From NCBI RefSeq assembly GCF_003999975.1, contig NZ_RJAC01000022.1, forward strand, positions 62,001 to 126,000: 64,000 nucleotides of DNA, in the 5' to 3' direction. Source of the stretch: Actinoplanes solisilvae (lineage in GTDB: Bacteria; Actinomycetota; Actinomycetes; Mycobacteriales; Micromonosporaceae). The notes under the pieces are model-generated. The model ran no database searches and was not told the origin of the DNA. It worked only from the letters and a program-made list of their open reading frames with translations. Below are positions 45,612 to 53,345 of this stretch, in pieces (position 1 is the stretch's first letter; each line of letters opens with the position of its first letter). A program made the position numbers and the translations under genes.

Positions 45612-46550
45612 GTGAAGTACCGGCTCGTGACCCGCAGCGACTTCGACGGCTTGGTCTGCGCGGTGCTGCTGCGCCACCTCGACATGATCGACGACATCAA
45701 GTTCGTGCACCCCAAGGACGTTCAGGACGGGGAGGTCAAGGTCGACGAGCACGACATCCTCACCAATCTCCCGTACGCCCCGGGCGCCTACATGGTGTTC
45801 GACCATCATCACTCTGAGACCTTGCGCAACGCCGGCCTCCGGAACAACCACGTGATCGATCCGGACGCCCCGTCGGCTGCCCGGGTCATCTACGAGCACT
45901 TCGGCGCTCGTCAGCGTTTCCCGCTGGTCTCCGACGAGCTCATGCGCGCCGTGGATCAGGCGGATTCGGCTGACTACGCCCTCGACGACATTCTGCGCCC
46001 GCAGGGCTGGACGCTGCTCAATTTCCTCATGGACAGCCGTACGGGTCTCGGCCGTTTCCGCGATTTCCGCATCTCGAACTATCAGCTGATGATGCAGCTC
46101 ATCGACGCCTGCCTGGAGATCGACGACGTCGCCCGCATTCTGGAGCTGCCCGACGTGGCCGAGCGGGCCGAACTGTTCCACGGGCAGCGCGACCTGTTCG
46201 TCGACCAGTTGCGCCGGGTCAGCCGGGTCGACGGCGACGTGGTCGTGGTCGACCTGCGCGAAGAGGAGATCATCCACGCGGGGAACCGCTTCATGGTGTA
46301 CGCCCTGTTCCCCGAGTCGCGCGTGTCGGTGCACGCGATCTGGGGCCGCCAGAAGATCAATACCGTGTTCGCCTGCGGGAAGTCGATCCTCGACCGCACG
46401 TCGCCGGTCGACATCGGCGAGGTCATGCTGGGCTACGGCGGCGGCGGGCACATCGCGGCCGGCACGTGCCAGGTGCCCCACGAGGACGCGGAGCGGGTCG
46501 AGCGCGAGATCGTCGAGGCGCTGCGCTCACCCCGTACGGTGTCGGTCTGA
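45612..46550 (+). CDS. DHH-family phosphoesterase
   Basis: 312 residues from GTG (KYRLVTRSDFDGLVCAVLLRHL). Metal motifs: SDFDG, DHHHSETLRN (the DHH box) and D/QADSADY. The C-terminal DHHA1 domain ends with the substrate-binding GYGGGGHIAAGTC. Family members hydrolyse nano-RNA, c-di-AMP/pApA or polyphosphate; which one applies here is not decided. Divergent from zwf. Confidence 0.9.
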   Translation: MKYRLVTRSDFDGLVCAVLLRHLDMIDDIKFVHPKDVQDGEVKVDEHDILTNLPYAPGAYMVFDHHHSETLRNAGLRNNHVIDPDAPSAARVIYEHFGARQRFPLVSDELMRAVDQADSADYALDDILRPQGWTLLNFLMDSRTGLGRFRDFRISNYQLMMQLIDACLEIDDVARILELPDVAERAELFHGQRDLFVDQLRRVSRVDGDVVVVDLREEEIIHAGNRFMVYALFPESRVSVHAIWGRQKINTVFACGKSILDRTSPVDIGEVMLGYGGGGHIAAGTCQVPHEDAERVEREIVEALRSPRTVSV

Positions 46551-46572
46551 CAAACAACGAGGGCAGATATCT

Positions 46573-46606
46573 CGAGGGGCGGAAAGGTCTCCCTCCCCGC
46601 CCCTCG
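46573..46606. terminator. 10-bp hairpin after the DHH gene
   Basis: CGAGGGGCGG (46573-46582) pairs with CCGCCCCTCG (46597-46606), 14-base loop, 23 bases past the stop. Confidence 0.75.
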
Positions 46607-46683
46607 TCCGCGGGTCGTGGGTCATGCCCAATGACCCCACCCGCCGGTCGTGCTCCGCGCCCCACGCGCGGCATCACGACAGT

Positions 46684-46705
46684 TCCCGCGTCCACCAGCG
46701 CGGGA
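46684..46705 (-). terminator. 7-bp hairpin after the YcnI-like gene
   Basis: TCCCGCG (46684-46690) pairs with CGCGGGA (46699-46705), 8-base loop, directly after the stop codon of the minus-strand gene. Confidence 0.6.
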
Positions 46706-46708
46706 GTC

Positions 46709-47533
46709 TCAGCCCTTGAAGGCCCACTTGCTGTTGCCGCCGCCCGCGGTGACCGGCTCCTTCTCCTCGACCTTGGGCTCCTCGGCCGGGGTGTCGTCGG
46801 GCTCGTCGTCCTCGTCGGCGTCGGCGCGGTGCCGGCCGCGGAACATCACGATCGCGCCGCCGAGCAGGGCCAGACCGGCCACGACCCAGCCGCCGATCGA
46901 CCAGAACGAGGGGCCGCGCTGCGCGTCGGAGGCGACCTGGGCGAAGTATTGGTCCTCACCCGAGCCGGCGGCTTGGGGAGCCGCGGCGCCGCCGTGCCCG
47001 TGGCCCTGAGCGGCGCCGCCCGTGGTGTCCGGGGTCAGCGCGATCGAGGCCGGCGTCATCGCCTTGCCCGGCTTGCCGTCGGCGTAGGTCGTCGACACGT
47101 CGAACTTCATCGAGCTCAGCGTCGGCAGCGGCCCGACGGCCACGCTCAGGTCGGTGCTGCGGCCGGGCGCGAGGTCCTTGCCCGGCATGGCCAGCCAGGT
47201 GATCGACGCGGCGGTCTCGGTCGTCGAGGTCTCGCCGTGCAGCGTCTTCAGCGGGGTGGCCAGCTTGCGCATCTCGATCTTCGGCGCCCAGTCGTCGACG
47301 GACAGCGGATAGGCCTCGGCCAGCGGCAGGTCACCCGGGAAGGTCAGCTTGATCGTGTGGACCGGTCTGTCCCCGTCGTTCGTGACGCGCAGCGTGACGT
47401 TCTGTCCGCTGCCCTGGGGTGCGCTCGTCGGCGACACCGTCACGTCGGCCAGCGCGGGGCCGGCGACGAGCACGCCGAGGACTGCGGCGGCGACGGGAAG
47501 GCCCGCACGGCGGGCCGGCTTGGAGTGCCTCAC
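46709..47533 (-). CDS. YcnI-like (DUF1775) secreted protein with C-terminal membrane anchor
   Basis: 274 residues. Signal peptide about 1-29 ending GPALA; DUF1775 domain about 30-155 (VTVSPTSAPQGSGQNVTLRVTNDGDRP; ITWLAMPGKDLAPG; FDVSTTYADGKPG); a His/Gly-rich linker; a membrane helix about 205-225; and an acidic cytosolic tail. In copper-binding YcnI proteins the mature protein starts with His just after the cleavage site; here that residue is Asp (ALA-DVTV). So copper binding in the usual way is doubtful. No copC/copD-like partner is adjacent. Confidence 0.85.
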   Translation of the reverse strand: MRHSKPARRAGLPVAAAVLGVLVAGPALADVTVSPTSAPQGSGQNVTLRVTNDGDRPVHTIKLTFPGDLPLAEAYPLSVDDWAPKIEMRKLATPLKTLHGETSTTETAASITWLAMPGKDLAPGRSTDLSVAVGPLPTLSSMKFDVSTTYADGKPGKAMTPASIALTPDTTGGAAQGHGHGGAAAPQAAGSGEDQYFAQVASDAQRGPSFWSIGGWVVAGLALLGGAIVMFRGRHRADADEDDEPDDTPAEEPKVEEKEPVTAGGGNSKWAFKG

Positions 47534-47613
47534 GACTGGTAGTTCGGATCACAGCCGTCAAAGGTTCAAAGCCCCCGGAAAAGTTTTCCGACCCCATCAC
47601 GGATGATGGCGGG

Positions 47614-47826
47614 ATGCGTGACGTGCCCATCGACGGCGACATGATCAGACTCGGTCAGTTCCTCAAGCTGGCCGACCTCATCGACACCGGTGGGGAGGGC
47701 AAGGTTCTCATCGCCTCGGGCGACGTGTCGGTCAACGGCGAGGTGGACACCCGCCGGGGCCGCCAGCTGCACCCGGGCGACGTGGTCGAGGTCTTCGGAA
47801 GGACCGCCCGCGTGGCTTCTACATAG
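47614..47826 (+). CDS. S4-domain RNA-binding protein (YaaA/RlbA-like)
   Basis: 70 residues, one S4 domain: IRLGQFLKLADLIDTGGEGKVLIASGDVSVNGEVDTRRGRQLHPGDVV. Small stand-alone S4 proteins bind structured RNA, often ribosomal. A terminator follows 21 bases after the stop. ATG chosen to fit the family length; upstream in-frame codons belong to the divergent gene's shadow. Confidence 0.88.
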   Translation: MRDVPIDGDMIRLGQFLKLADLIDTGGEGKVLIASGDVSVNGEVDTRRGRQLHPGDVVEVFGRTARVAST

Positions 47827-47847
47827 GACGATTCACCTCCCGAATGG

Positions 47848-47876
47848 CCGTTCGTCTGACTGAGAGCGACGAACGG
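47848..47876 (+). terminator. 9-bp hairpin after the S4 gene
   Basis: CCGTTCGTC (47848-47856) pairs with GACGAACGG (47868-47876), 11-base loop. Confidence 0.75.
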
Positions 47877-47906
47877 TTGACATCGCGTCGATCTCAGGCA
47901 TGTACT
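47877..47906 (+). promoter_or_regulatory. Probable promoter of the polyol transporter operon
   Basis: TTGACA at 47877-47882, directly after the terminator, with TGTACT at 47901-47906 (18-base spacer). A perfect -35 and moderate -10 of the housekeeping type. Confidence 0.5.
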
Positions 47907-47984
47907 GGTGGCCGATGTGTTACCGGCGTCACACCACTGGGTAGTGCCGCGGGGACCGAGGAAACGCCTCGTCGGGGAGGCAAG

Positions 47985-49349
47985 ATGCCACGCAGGCACT
48001 TACGCGCCGTGCTTGCCGCGACAACCGTGACCGTGCTCGCCCTCAGCGGGTGCGCCGGCTGGGGCGGTGGGCCGGGCGGCGGAGGACCGAACAGCATCAA
48101 CGTCCTGATGGTGAACAACCCGCAGATGATCGATCTGCAGCGCCTCACCGCGGACAACTTCACCAGGCAGACCGGCATCAACGTGAACTTCACGGTGCTG
48201 CCCGAGAACGACGTCCGCGACAAGATCAGCCAGGAGTTCTCGAGTCAGGCCGGCCAGTACGACGTCGCCTCGCTGAGCAACTTCGAGATCCCGATCTACG
48301 CCAAGTCGAAGTGGATCGCGCCGCTCGACGACTACGTCGCCGCCGACACCGCCTTCGACCAGGGCGACATTCTCGCGCCGATGACGCAGTCGCTGACCGC
48401 CGACGACGGCAAGCTCTACGGCGAGCCCTTCTACGGCGAGTCGTCGTTCCTCATGTACCGCAAGGACGTTCTGGACGCGAACGGCGTACAGATGCCGGCC
48501 AAGCCGACCTGGCAGCAGGTCGCCGACATCGCCGCCCAGGTCGACAACAAGCAGCCCGGCATGCGCGGCATCTGCCTGCGCGGCCAGCCCGGCTGGGGCC
48601 AGATCTTCGCCCCGCTGACCACCGTGGTCAACACGTTCGGCGGCACGTGGTTCGAGAAGGACTGGACGCCCAAGGTGAACGCGCCCGAGTTCAAGCAGGC
48701 CGTGAACTTCTACGTCGACCTGGTGCGCGCGCACGGTGAGAACGGCGCCCCGCAGGCCGGCTTCACCGAGTGCCTGAACAACCTCGTCCAGGGCAACGTG
48801 GCCATGTGGTACGACGCCACGAGCGCGGCCGGTTCCCTCGAGGCCGACGACTCCCCGGTCAAGGGCAAGATCGGGTACGCGCCGGCGCCGGTCGTGAAGA
48901 CCGACAGCTCCGGCTGGCTGTACGCGTGGTCGTGGAGCATCCAGCAGGCCAGCGACCAGAAGGACAACGCCTGGAAGTTCATTTCCTGGGCCTCCAGCAA
49001 GCAGTATGAGGAACTCGTCGGCCAGCAGGTCGGCTGGTCCAGCGTCCCGGCCGGCAAGCGCGCCTCGACGTACGAGAACCAGGACTACCTCGGCGTCGCG
49101 GCGTCGTTCGCCGAGCCCACCAAGGCGGCGATCGAGGGCGCCGACCCGCGCAATCCCGGGGTGCAGCCCCGGCCCGCGATCGGCATCCAGTTCATCGACA
49201 TCCCCGAGTTCACCGACCTCGGCACCCAGGCCTCGCAGTACGTCAGCTCGGCGATCGCCGGCCAGATGAGCGTCGACGAGGCGCTCGATCGTGGCCAGCG
49301 GCTGGCCGAGGACGTCGCCGAGCGCTACCAGTCCCGCGAGGAGGGTTGA
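47985..49349 (+). CDS. Polyol-type ABC transporter substrate-binding lipoprotein
   Basis: 454 residues, GGGGAGG ribosome site. Lipobox LALSGCAG near residue 24 sets Cys as the lipidated residue. The sequence follows the sorbitol/mannitol-binding (SmoE-like) pattern closely: FTVLPENDVRDKISQEF, YDVASLSNFEIPIYAKSKW, YGEPFYGESSFLMYRKDVLD, GICLRGQPGWGQIFAPLTTVVNTFGGTWF and GNVAMWYDATSAAGSLE. It captures sugar alcohols outside the membrane. First gene of a three-gene operon; no ATPase gene follows. Confidence 0.93.
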   Translation: MPRRHLRAVLAATTVTVLALSGCAGWGGGPGGGGPNSINVLMVNNPQMIDLQRLTADNFTRQTGINVNFTVLPENDVRDKISQEFSSQAGQYDVASLSNFEIPIYAKSKWIAPLDDYVAADTAFDQGDILAPMTQSLTADDGKLYGEPFYGESSFLMYRKDVLDANGVQMPAKPTWQQVADIAAQVDNKQPGMRGICLRGQPGWGQIFAPLTTVVNTFGGTWFEKDWTPKVNAPEFKQAVNFYVDLVRAHGENGAPQAGFTECLNNLVQGNVAMWYDATSAAGSLEADDSPVKGKIGYAPAPVVKTDSSGWLYAWSWSIQQASDQKDNAWKFISWASSKQYEELVGQQVGWSSVPAGKRASTYENQDYLGVAASFAEPTKAAIEGADPRNPGVQPRPAIGIQFIDIPEFTDLGTQASQYVSSAIAGQMSVDEALDRGQRLAEDVAERYQSREEG

Positions 49350-49351
49350 CC

Positions 49352-50311
49352 ATGACATCGGTCGCCGAACAGTCCGGGACGAAGACCGGAACTCCGCCGC
49401 CCACGCCGGGGGCCGCCCGACGCGCGTCAGCCTGGGCCCGCCGGGCACCGCTGCTGCCCGCCCTCATCTTCATGATCATCGTGACGCAGCTGCCGTTCGT
49501 GGCCACGCTGGTCATCTCCTTCATGGACTGGAACGCGTACTACCCGGACGAGCGGGGCTTCGCCGGGTTCGACAACTTCGCCCGGGTCTTCACCGACGTG
49601 AACATGCGCGACGCGGTCTGGACCACGATCCTGCTGACCGCGGGCGTCGTGCTGATCAGCGTCGTGCTCGGACTCGGCATCGCGCTGCTGCTGGACCGCA
49701 AGTTCCGGGGCCGGGGCGCGGTACGCACCATGATGATCGCGCCGTTCCTGGTCGTCCCGGTGGCCGCGGCGCTGATCTGGAAGCACGCGCTCTACAATCC
49801 CGAGTACGGCCTGTTCAACGGCGCTCTCACCTGGATCTGGGGCCTGTTCGGCTCGGACAACCCGCCGCAGCCCGACTGGATCAGCAACGCCCCGCTCTGG
49901 TCGGTCATCTTCGCCCTGGTGTGGCAGTGGACCCCGTTCATGATGCTGATCCTGCTGGCCGGGCTGCAGGGCCGCCCGCTCGACGTGATCGAGGCGGCCC
50001 GCATCGACGGCGCCAACAGCTGGCAGATCTTCCGCAGCATGACGCTCCCGCACCTGCGCCAATACCTCGAGCTGGGCGCGCTGCTCGGCTCGATCTACAT
50101 CGTGCAGAACTTCGACGCGGTCTTCACGATCACGTCCGGCGGCCTGGGCACGGCCAACCTGCCGTACACGATCTACCAGATCTTCTACCAGGCCCACGAT
50201 TACGGACGGGCTTCCGCGGCGGCCGTGGTGGTCGTGATCGGCACCATCATCATCGCGACGTTCGCCCTGCGTACGGTCTCGTCGCTCGTCAAGGAGGAGA
50301 CCCGCCGATGA
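49352..50311 (+). CDS. Polyol-type ABC transporter permease, first subunit
   Basis: 319 residues. ATG at 49352 has GAGGAGG 8 bases upstream and was preferred over a TTG two codons earlier. Six membrane helices; coupling EAA loop VIEAARIDGANSWQIFRSMTLP. MalF/SmoF-type. It overlaps the second permease by 4 bases (ATGA). Forms the membrane pore with the next gene product. Confidence 0.95.
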   Translation: MTSVAEQSGTKTGTPPPTPGAARRASAWARRAPLLPALIFMIIVTQLPFVATLVISFMDWNAYYPDERGFAGFDNFARVFTDVNMRDAVWTTILLTAGVVLISVVLGLGIALLLDRKFRGRGAVRTMMIAPFLVVPVAAALIWKHALYNPEYGLFNGALTWIWGLFGSDNPPQPDWISNAPLWSVIFALVWQWTPFMMLILLAGLQGRPLDVIEAARIDGANSWQIFRSMTLPHLRQYLELGALLGSIYIVQNFDAVFTITSGGLGTANLPYTIYQIFYQAHDYGRASAAAVVVVIGTIIIATFALRTVSSLVKEETRR

Positions 50312-51180
50312 CGACTCTCGCCCGCCCCGCCGCCGTCGAGGAACAAGCGGTCAACAAGAAGAAGGACGGCCGCGGCGGTGCCTGGCTCAGCCTGCTCGCC
50401 TGGGTGGTCGGCATCCTGTTCGTGTTGCCCGTCCTATGGATGGTGCTGACCTCGTTCCACTCCGAGACCAACGCGGCGCAGAACCCGCCGGCCGTCTTCG
50501 CCCCGCTGACGCTGGAGGGCTACCGCGAGTTCTTCTCGGGCGGCGCCTCGCCCTGGCCGCCCCTGCTCAACTCGCTGACCGCCAGCGTCGTGTCGACGAT
50601 CCTGGTGCTCCTGCTGGCGATCCCGGCGGCGTACGCGCTGAGCATCAAGCCCGTGAAGAAGTGGAGCGACGTGCTCTTCTTCTTCCTGTCCACCAAGATG
50701 CTGCCGGTCGTGGCGGGCCTGCTGCCGCTCTATCTGTTCGCGCAGAACGCGGGCCTGCTCGACAACATCTGGCTGCTGGTCATCTTCTACACCTCGATGA
50801 ACCTGCCGATCGCGGTGTGGATGATGCGCTCGTTCCTGTCCGAGGTGCCGGTCGAGATGCTCGAGGCGGCCGCGGTCGACGGCGCCGGTCTGGTCAAGAC
50901 GCTGCGCTCGGTGATCGCCCCGGTTGTCATGCCCGGCATCGCCGCGACCGCGCTGATCTGTTTCATCTTCAGCTGGAACGAGCTGTTGTTCGCCCGCGTG
51001 CTCACCGCAACGGTCGCGGAGACCGCCCCGGTCTTCCTGACCTCGTTCGTCACCAGCCAGGGCCTGTTCCTGGCCCAGCTCTGCGCGGCCGCCTTCGTGG
51101 TCTCGCTGCCCGTTCTGGTGGCCGGCTTCGCGGCCCAGGACAAGCTGGTGCAGGGCCTGTCGCTGGGCTCGGTGAAGTAG
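50308..51180 (+). CDS. Polyol-type ABC transporter permease, second subunit
   Basis: 290 residues, six membrane helices; EAA loop MLEAAAVDGAGLVKTLRSVIAP; the segment FFFLSTKMLPVVAGLLPLYLFAQNAGLLDN is typical of the SmoG/MtlG polyol group. Last gene of the operon, closed by the hairpin at 51208. The missing ATPase is probably supplied by a shared MsiK-like protein encoded elsewhere, as is usual in actinomycetes. Confidence 0.95.
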   Translation: MTTLARPAAVEEQAVNKKKDGRGGAWLSLLAWVVGILFVLPVLWMVLTSFHSETNAAQNPPAVFAPLTLEGYREFFSGGASPWPPLLNSLTASVVSTILVLLLAIPAAYALSIKPVKKWSDVLFFFLSTKMLPVVAGLLPLYLFAQNAGLLDNIWLLVIFYTSMNLPIAVWMMRSFLSEVPVEMLEAAAVDGAGLVKTLRSVIAPVVMPGIAATALICFIFSWNELLFARVLTATVAETAPVFLTSFVTSQGLFLAQLCAAAFVVSLPVLVAGFAAQDKLVQGLSLGSVK

Positions 51181-51207
51181 AGGCTTTCACTCCGCCCCCG
51201 ATGAAAT

Positions 51208-51239
51208 GGTGGCCGGTCCGATGCCACGGACCGGCCACC
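51208..51239 (+). terminator. 12-bp perfect hairpin after the polyol transporter operon
   Basis: GGTGGCCGGTCC (51208-51219) pairs with GGACCGGCCACC (51228-51239), 8-base loop. Confidence 0.85.
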
Positions 51240-51253
51240 GCCATCATGGGCAC

Positions 51254-52114
51254 ATGAGTGATCTCGGTGAACGGGTGCGGGCGACGGCGGACGAGCTGAG
51301 TGGTTCGCGCGACCAGGTGGTGGTCGCCGCGCTGAGGGGCGATGAGGTCGAGATCGCCGGGGACCCGGACGCCGTGTTCGAGATCGGCTCGATCACCAAG
51401 GTCTTCACCGCGCTCGCCCTGGCCCGCGACGGGGGTCTCGACGAGCCCTTGCTGCCACGCAAGGAGCGCGGTGGTGTCGCGATCACCCTCGAGCACCTGG
51501 CCCGGCACACGTCGGGCCTGCCCCGACTGCCCACGGGCATGCTGCTCAAGGCCCTTCTGCACCCCCTGCAACCCGACCCGTACGCCGGCTGCACCGCTGA
51601 CTTCCTGGACAGCGCGCTGGCCCGTACGCGGCTCAAGTCTGTTCCGGGCCAGAAGTTCCGCTACTCGAACTTCGGCGCCGGGCTGCTCGGCCTCGCCCTG
51701 TCCCGCCGCGCCGGGGTCTCGTACGACGAGTTGATCGCGCGGCTGACCGGCCCGCTCGGCATGACCTCGACCGGTGTGACCTTGGAGCCGCTGCAGCCCC
51801 ACCGGGCCAGCGGCCAGCCGACCCCGCCGTGGAACCTCGCCGACCTGGCCGGTGCCGGGGGACTGCGCTCGACCGCCGCCGACCTGATCCTGTTCCTGCG
51901 CGCCCAGCTCACCGACGCCAGTATCGGCTGGATGGAGCGGCAACTGCCCGGAGGCCGCTCGCAGCTCTGGCACAACGGCGCCACCGGTGGCTCCTGTGCC
52001 TTCGCCGGCCTCGAACCCGGCCGGGGCGTCGCCGTGGTGGCCCTCAGCAACACCATGCGCCTCATGGACAAGCCGGCCGTCGATCTGCTCACCACGCTGG
52101 GGGAGACTGAGTAA
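51254..52114 (+). CDS. Serine hydrolase of the beta-lactamase (class C) family
   Basis: 286 residues without signal peptide. Catalytic SxxK at S46-K49 (GSITKVF), YSN at 137-139 and the third motif HNG at 240-242. It is likely an intracellular esterase or peptidase and not a secreted beta-lactamase, since no export signal is seen. Only one base separates it from the GNAT gene, so they are probably co-transcribed. Confidence 0.92.
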   Translation: MSDLGERVRATADELSGSRDQVVVAALRGDEVEIAGDPDAVFEIGSITKVFTALALARDGGLDEPLLPRKERGGVAITLEHLARHTSGLPRLPTGMLLKALLHPLQPDPYAGCTADFLDSALARTRLKSVPGQKFRYSNFGAGLLGLALSRRAGVSYDELIARLTGPLGMTSTGVTLEPLQPHRASGQPTPPWNLADLAGAGGLRSTAADLILFLRAQLTDASIGWMERQLPGGRSQLWHNGATGGSCAFAGLEPGRGVAVVALSNTMRLMDKPAVDLLTTLGETE

Positions 52115-52115
52115 C

Positions 52116-52649
52116 GTGCGCTTCGTGCAGATCCGCCAGTTCACCGAGTCCGACTGGCCGCAGGTGTGGGAGATCGTGCGGTCGGTCGTGCGCGCCGCCG
52201 ACACGTTCACCTACGACCCGGCCATGACCGAGCGCGACGCCCGCGCGATCTGGCTCGAACACCCGCCCGGCGAGACCGTGGTCGCCCTCGACGGCGACGA
52301 CGTGCTCGGCACGGCCAAGGTCGGCACCAACCGCCCCGGCCCCGGCTCCCACGTGGCCACGGCCAGCTTCATGGTCGCGCCGGTCAACCGCGGTCAGGGC
52401 GTGGGCACGGCCCTGTGCCGTTTCGCTCTCGCCTGGGCCAGACAGCGCGGGTACGCCGGCATGCAGTTCAACGCCGTGGCCGAGAGCAACAAGTCCGCCG
52501 TCGAGCTCTACCGCCGCGAGGGCTTCGAGGTCGTCGGGACGGTCCCCGGCGCCTTCGCCCACCCGGTCCACGGCCGCGTGGGCCTGCACGTCATGTACGC
52601 CGACCTGACCGTGGCCCCGGGGCCACGGACCACGGTGGTGGCCACGTAG
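52116..52649 (+). CDS. GNAT-family N-acetyltransferase
   Basis: 177 residues from GTG (RFVQIRQFTESDWPQVWEIV). Acetyl-CoA site: FMVAPVNRGQGVGTALCRFAL; then MQFNAVAESNKSAVELYRREGFEVVGTVPGAF. It resembles phosphinothricin/L-amino acid acetyltransferase-like members. Substrate unknown. It follows the serine hydrolase directly. Confidence 0.93.
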   Translation: MRFVQIRQFTESDWPQVWEIVRSVVRAADTFTYDPAMTERDARAIWLEHPPGETVVALDGDDVLGTAKVGTNRPGPGSHVATASFMVAPVNRGQGVGTALCRFALAWARQRGYAGMQFNAVAESNKSAVELYRREGFEVVGTVPGAFAHPVHGRVGLHVMYADLTVAPGPRTTVVAT

Positions 52650-52736
52650 TTTCCGGGGCGCGCCGGGGGCGGTCCCGGGGCGACGGTGCTCTCAGAGGTA
52701 TCGCGGGGATGCCTCGGGGGGATCGGAGCCGGGACC

Positions 52737-53345
52737 GTGAGTGTGACCCTGTCGGCTGGAACGGGAGAATTCGTGGCCGCGCAGCCTCGGTTGCTGGCCA
52801 TCGCAGTGCGGGTGCTCGGGGACGTGGGGGAGGCCCAGGAGGTCGTTCAGGAGGCCTGGCTGCGCTGGCAGCGGTCGGACCGCTCGGCCGTGGTCAACCC
52901 GCCGGCGTTCCTGGCCACCACCACGGCGCGGCTGGCGATCAACGTCGCGCAGTCGGCCCGCAAGAGGCGCGAGTACGTGGCCGGGCCCGCGCTGCCCGAC
53001 GTGGCCGACCGGGGTGCCGACCCGGCGGCCGTGGCCGAGCGGCACGACGCGCTCGACGGCGCCGTGCGGCTCATGCTGGCCAAGATGACCGCCGCCGAAC
53101 GGGCCGCCTACCTGCTGCGTAAAGCCTTCGACTATCCGTACCGGAAGATCTCGGCCGTGCTCGGAGTCAGTGGTGACAGCGCCCGCCAGCTGGTGCGGCG
53201 CGCCCACGAGCGGCTCGGCACCGACCGGAACCACCCCGTCGACCCGGCCGTGCACCGCAGGCTCGTGCGCGTCGTGCACGCCGCCGCCCGTACGGGTGAT
53301 CTCGGCGAACTGGAGCAGCTGCTGGCGGCGACCCTCAGGCGGTAG
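52737..53345 (+). CDS. ECF sigma factor, SigJ/ECF41-like, with shortened C-terminus
   Basis: About 202 residues from GTG (SVTLSAGTGEF); an earlier in-frame GTG at 52686 is possible. Region 2 is RLLAIAVRVLGDVGEAQEVVQEAWLRW, region 4 AYLLRKAFDYPYRKISAVLGVSGDSARQLVRRAHERL. ECF41/SigJ proteins normally continue for about 100 residues as a SnoaL-like domain starting with GDLxxLxxLLA; here exactly that start is present (TGDLGELEQLLA) and the protein then stops. The linker WLPEP-type motif is also changed (GPALPD). It may be constitutively active or degraded. Confidence 0.82.
   Translation: MSVTLSAGTGEFVAAQPRLLAIAVRVLGDVGEAQEVVQEAWLRWQRSDRSAVVNPPAFLATTTARLAINVAQSARKRREYVAGPALPDVADRGADPAAVAERHDALDGAVRLMLAKMTAAERAAYLLRKAFDYPYRKISAVLGVSGDSARQLVRRAHERLGTDRNHPVDPAVHRRLVRVVHAAARTGDLGELEQLLAATLRR

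Noticed and set aside
51254-52114. Antibiotic-resistance beta-lactamase
   Set aside because: Catalytic motifs are present, but there is no export signal and the sequence resembles general class C-like esterases; resistance cannot be claimed.
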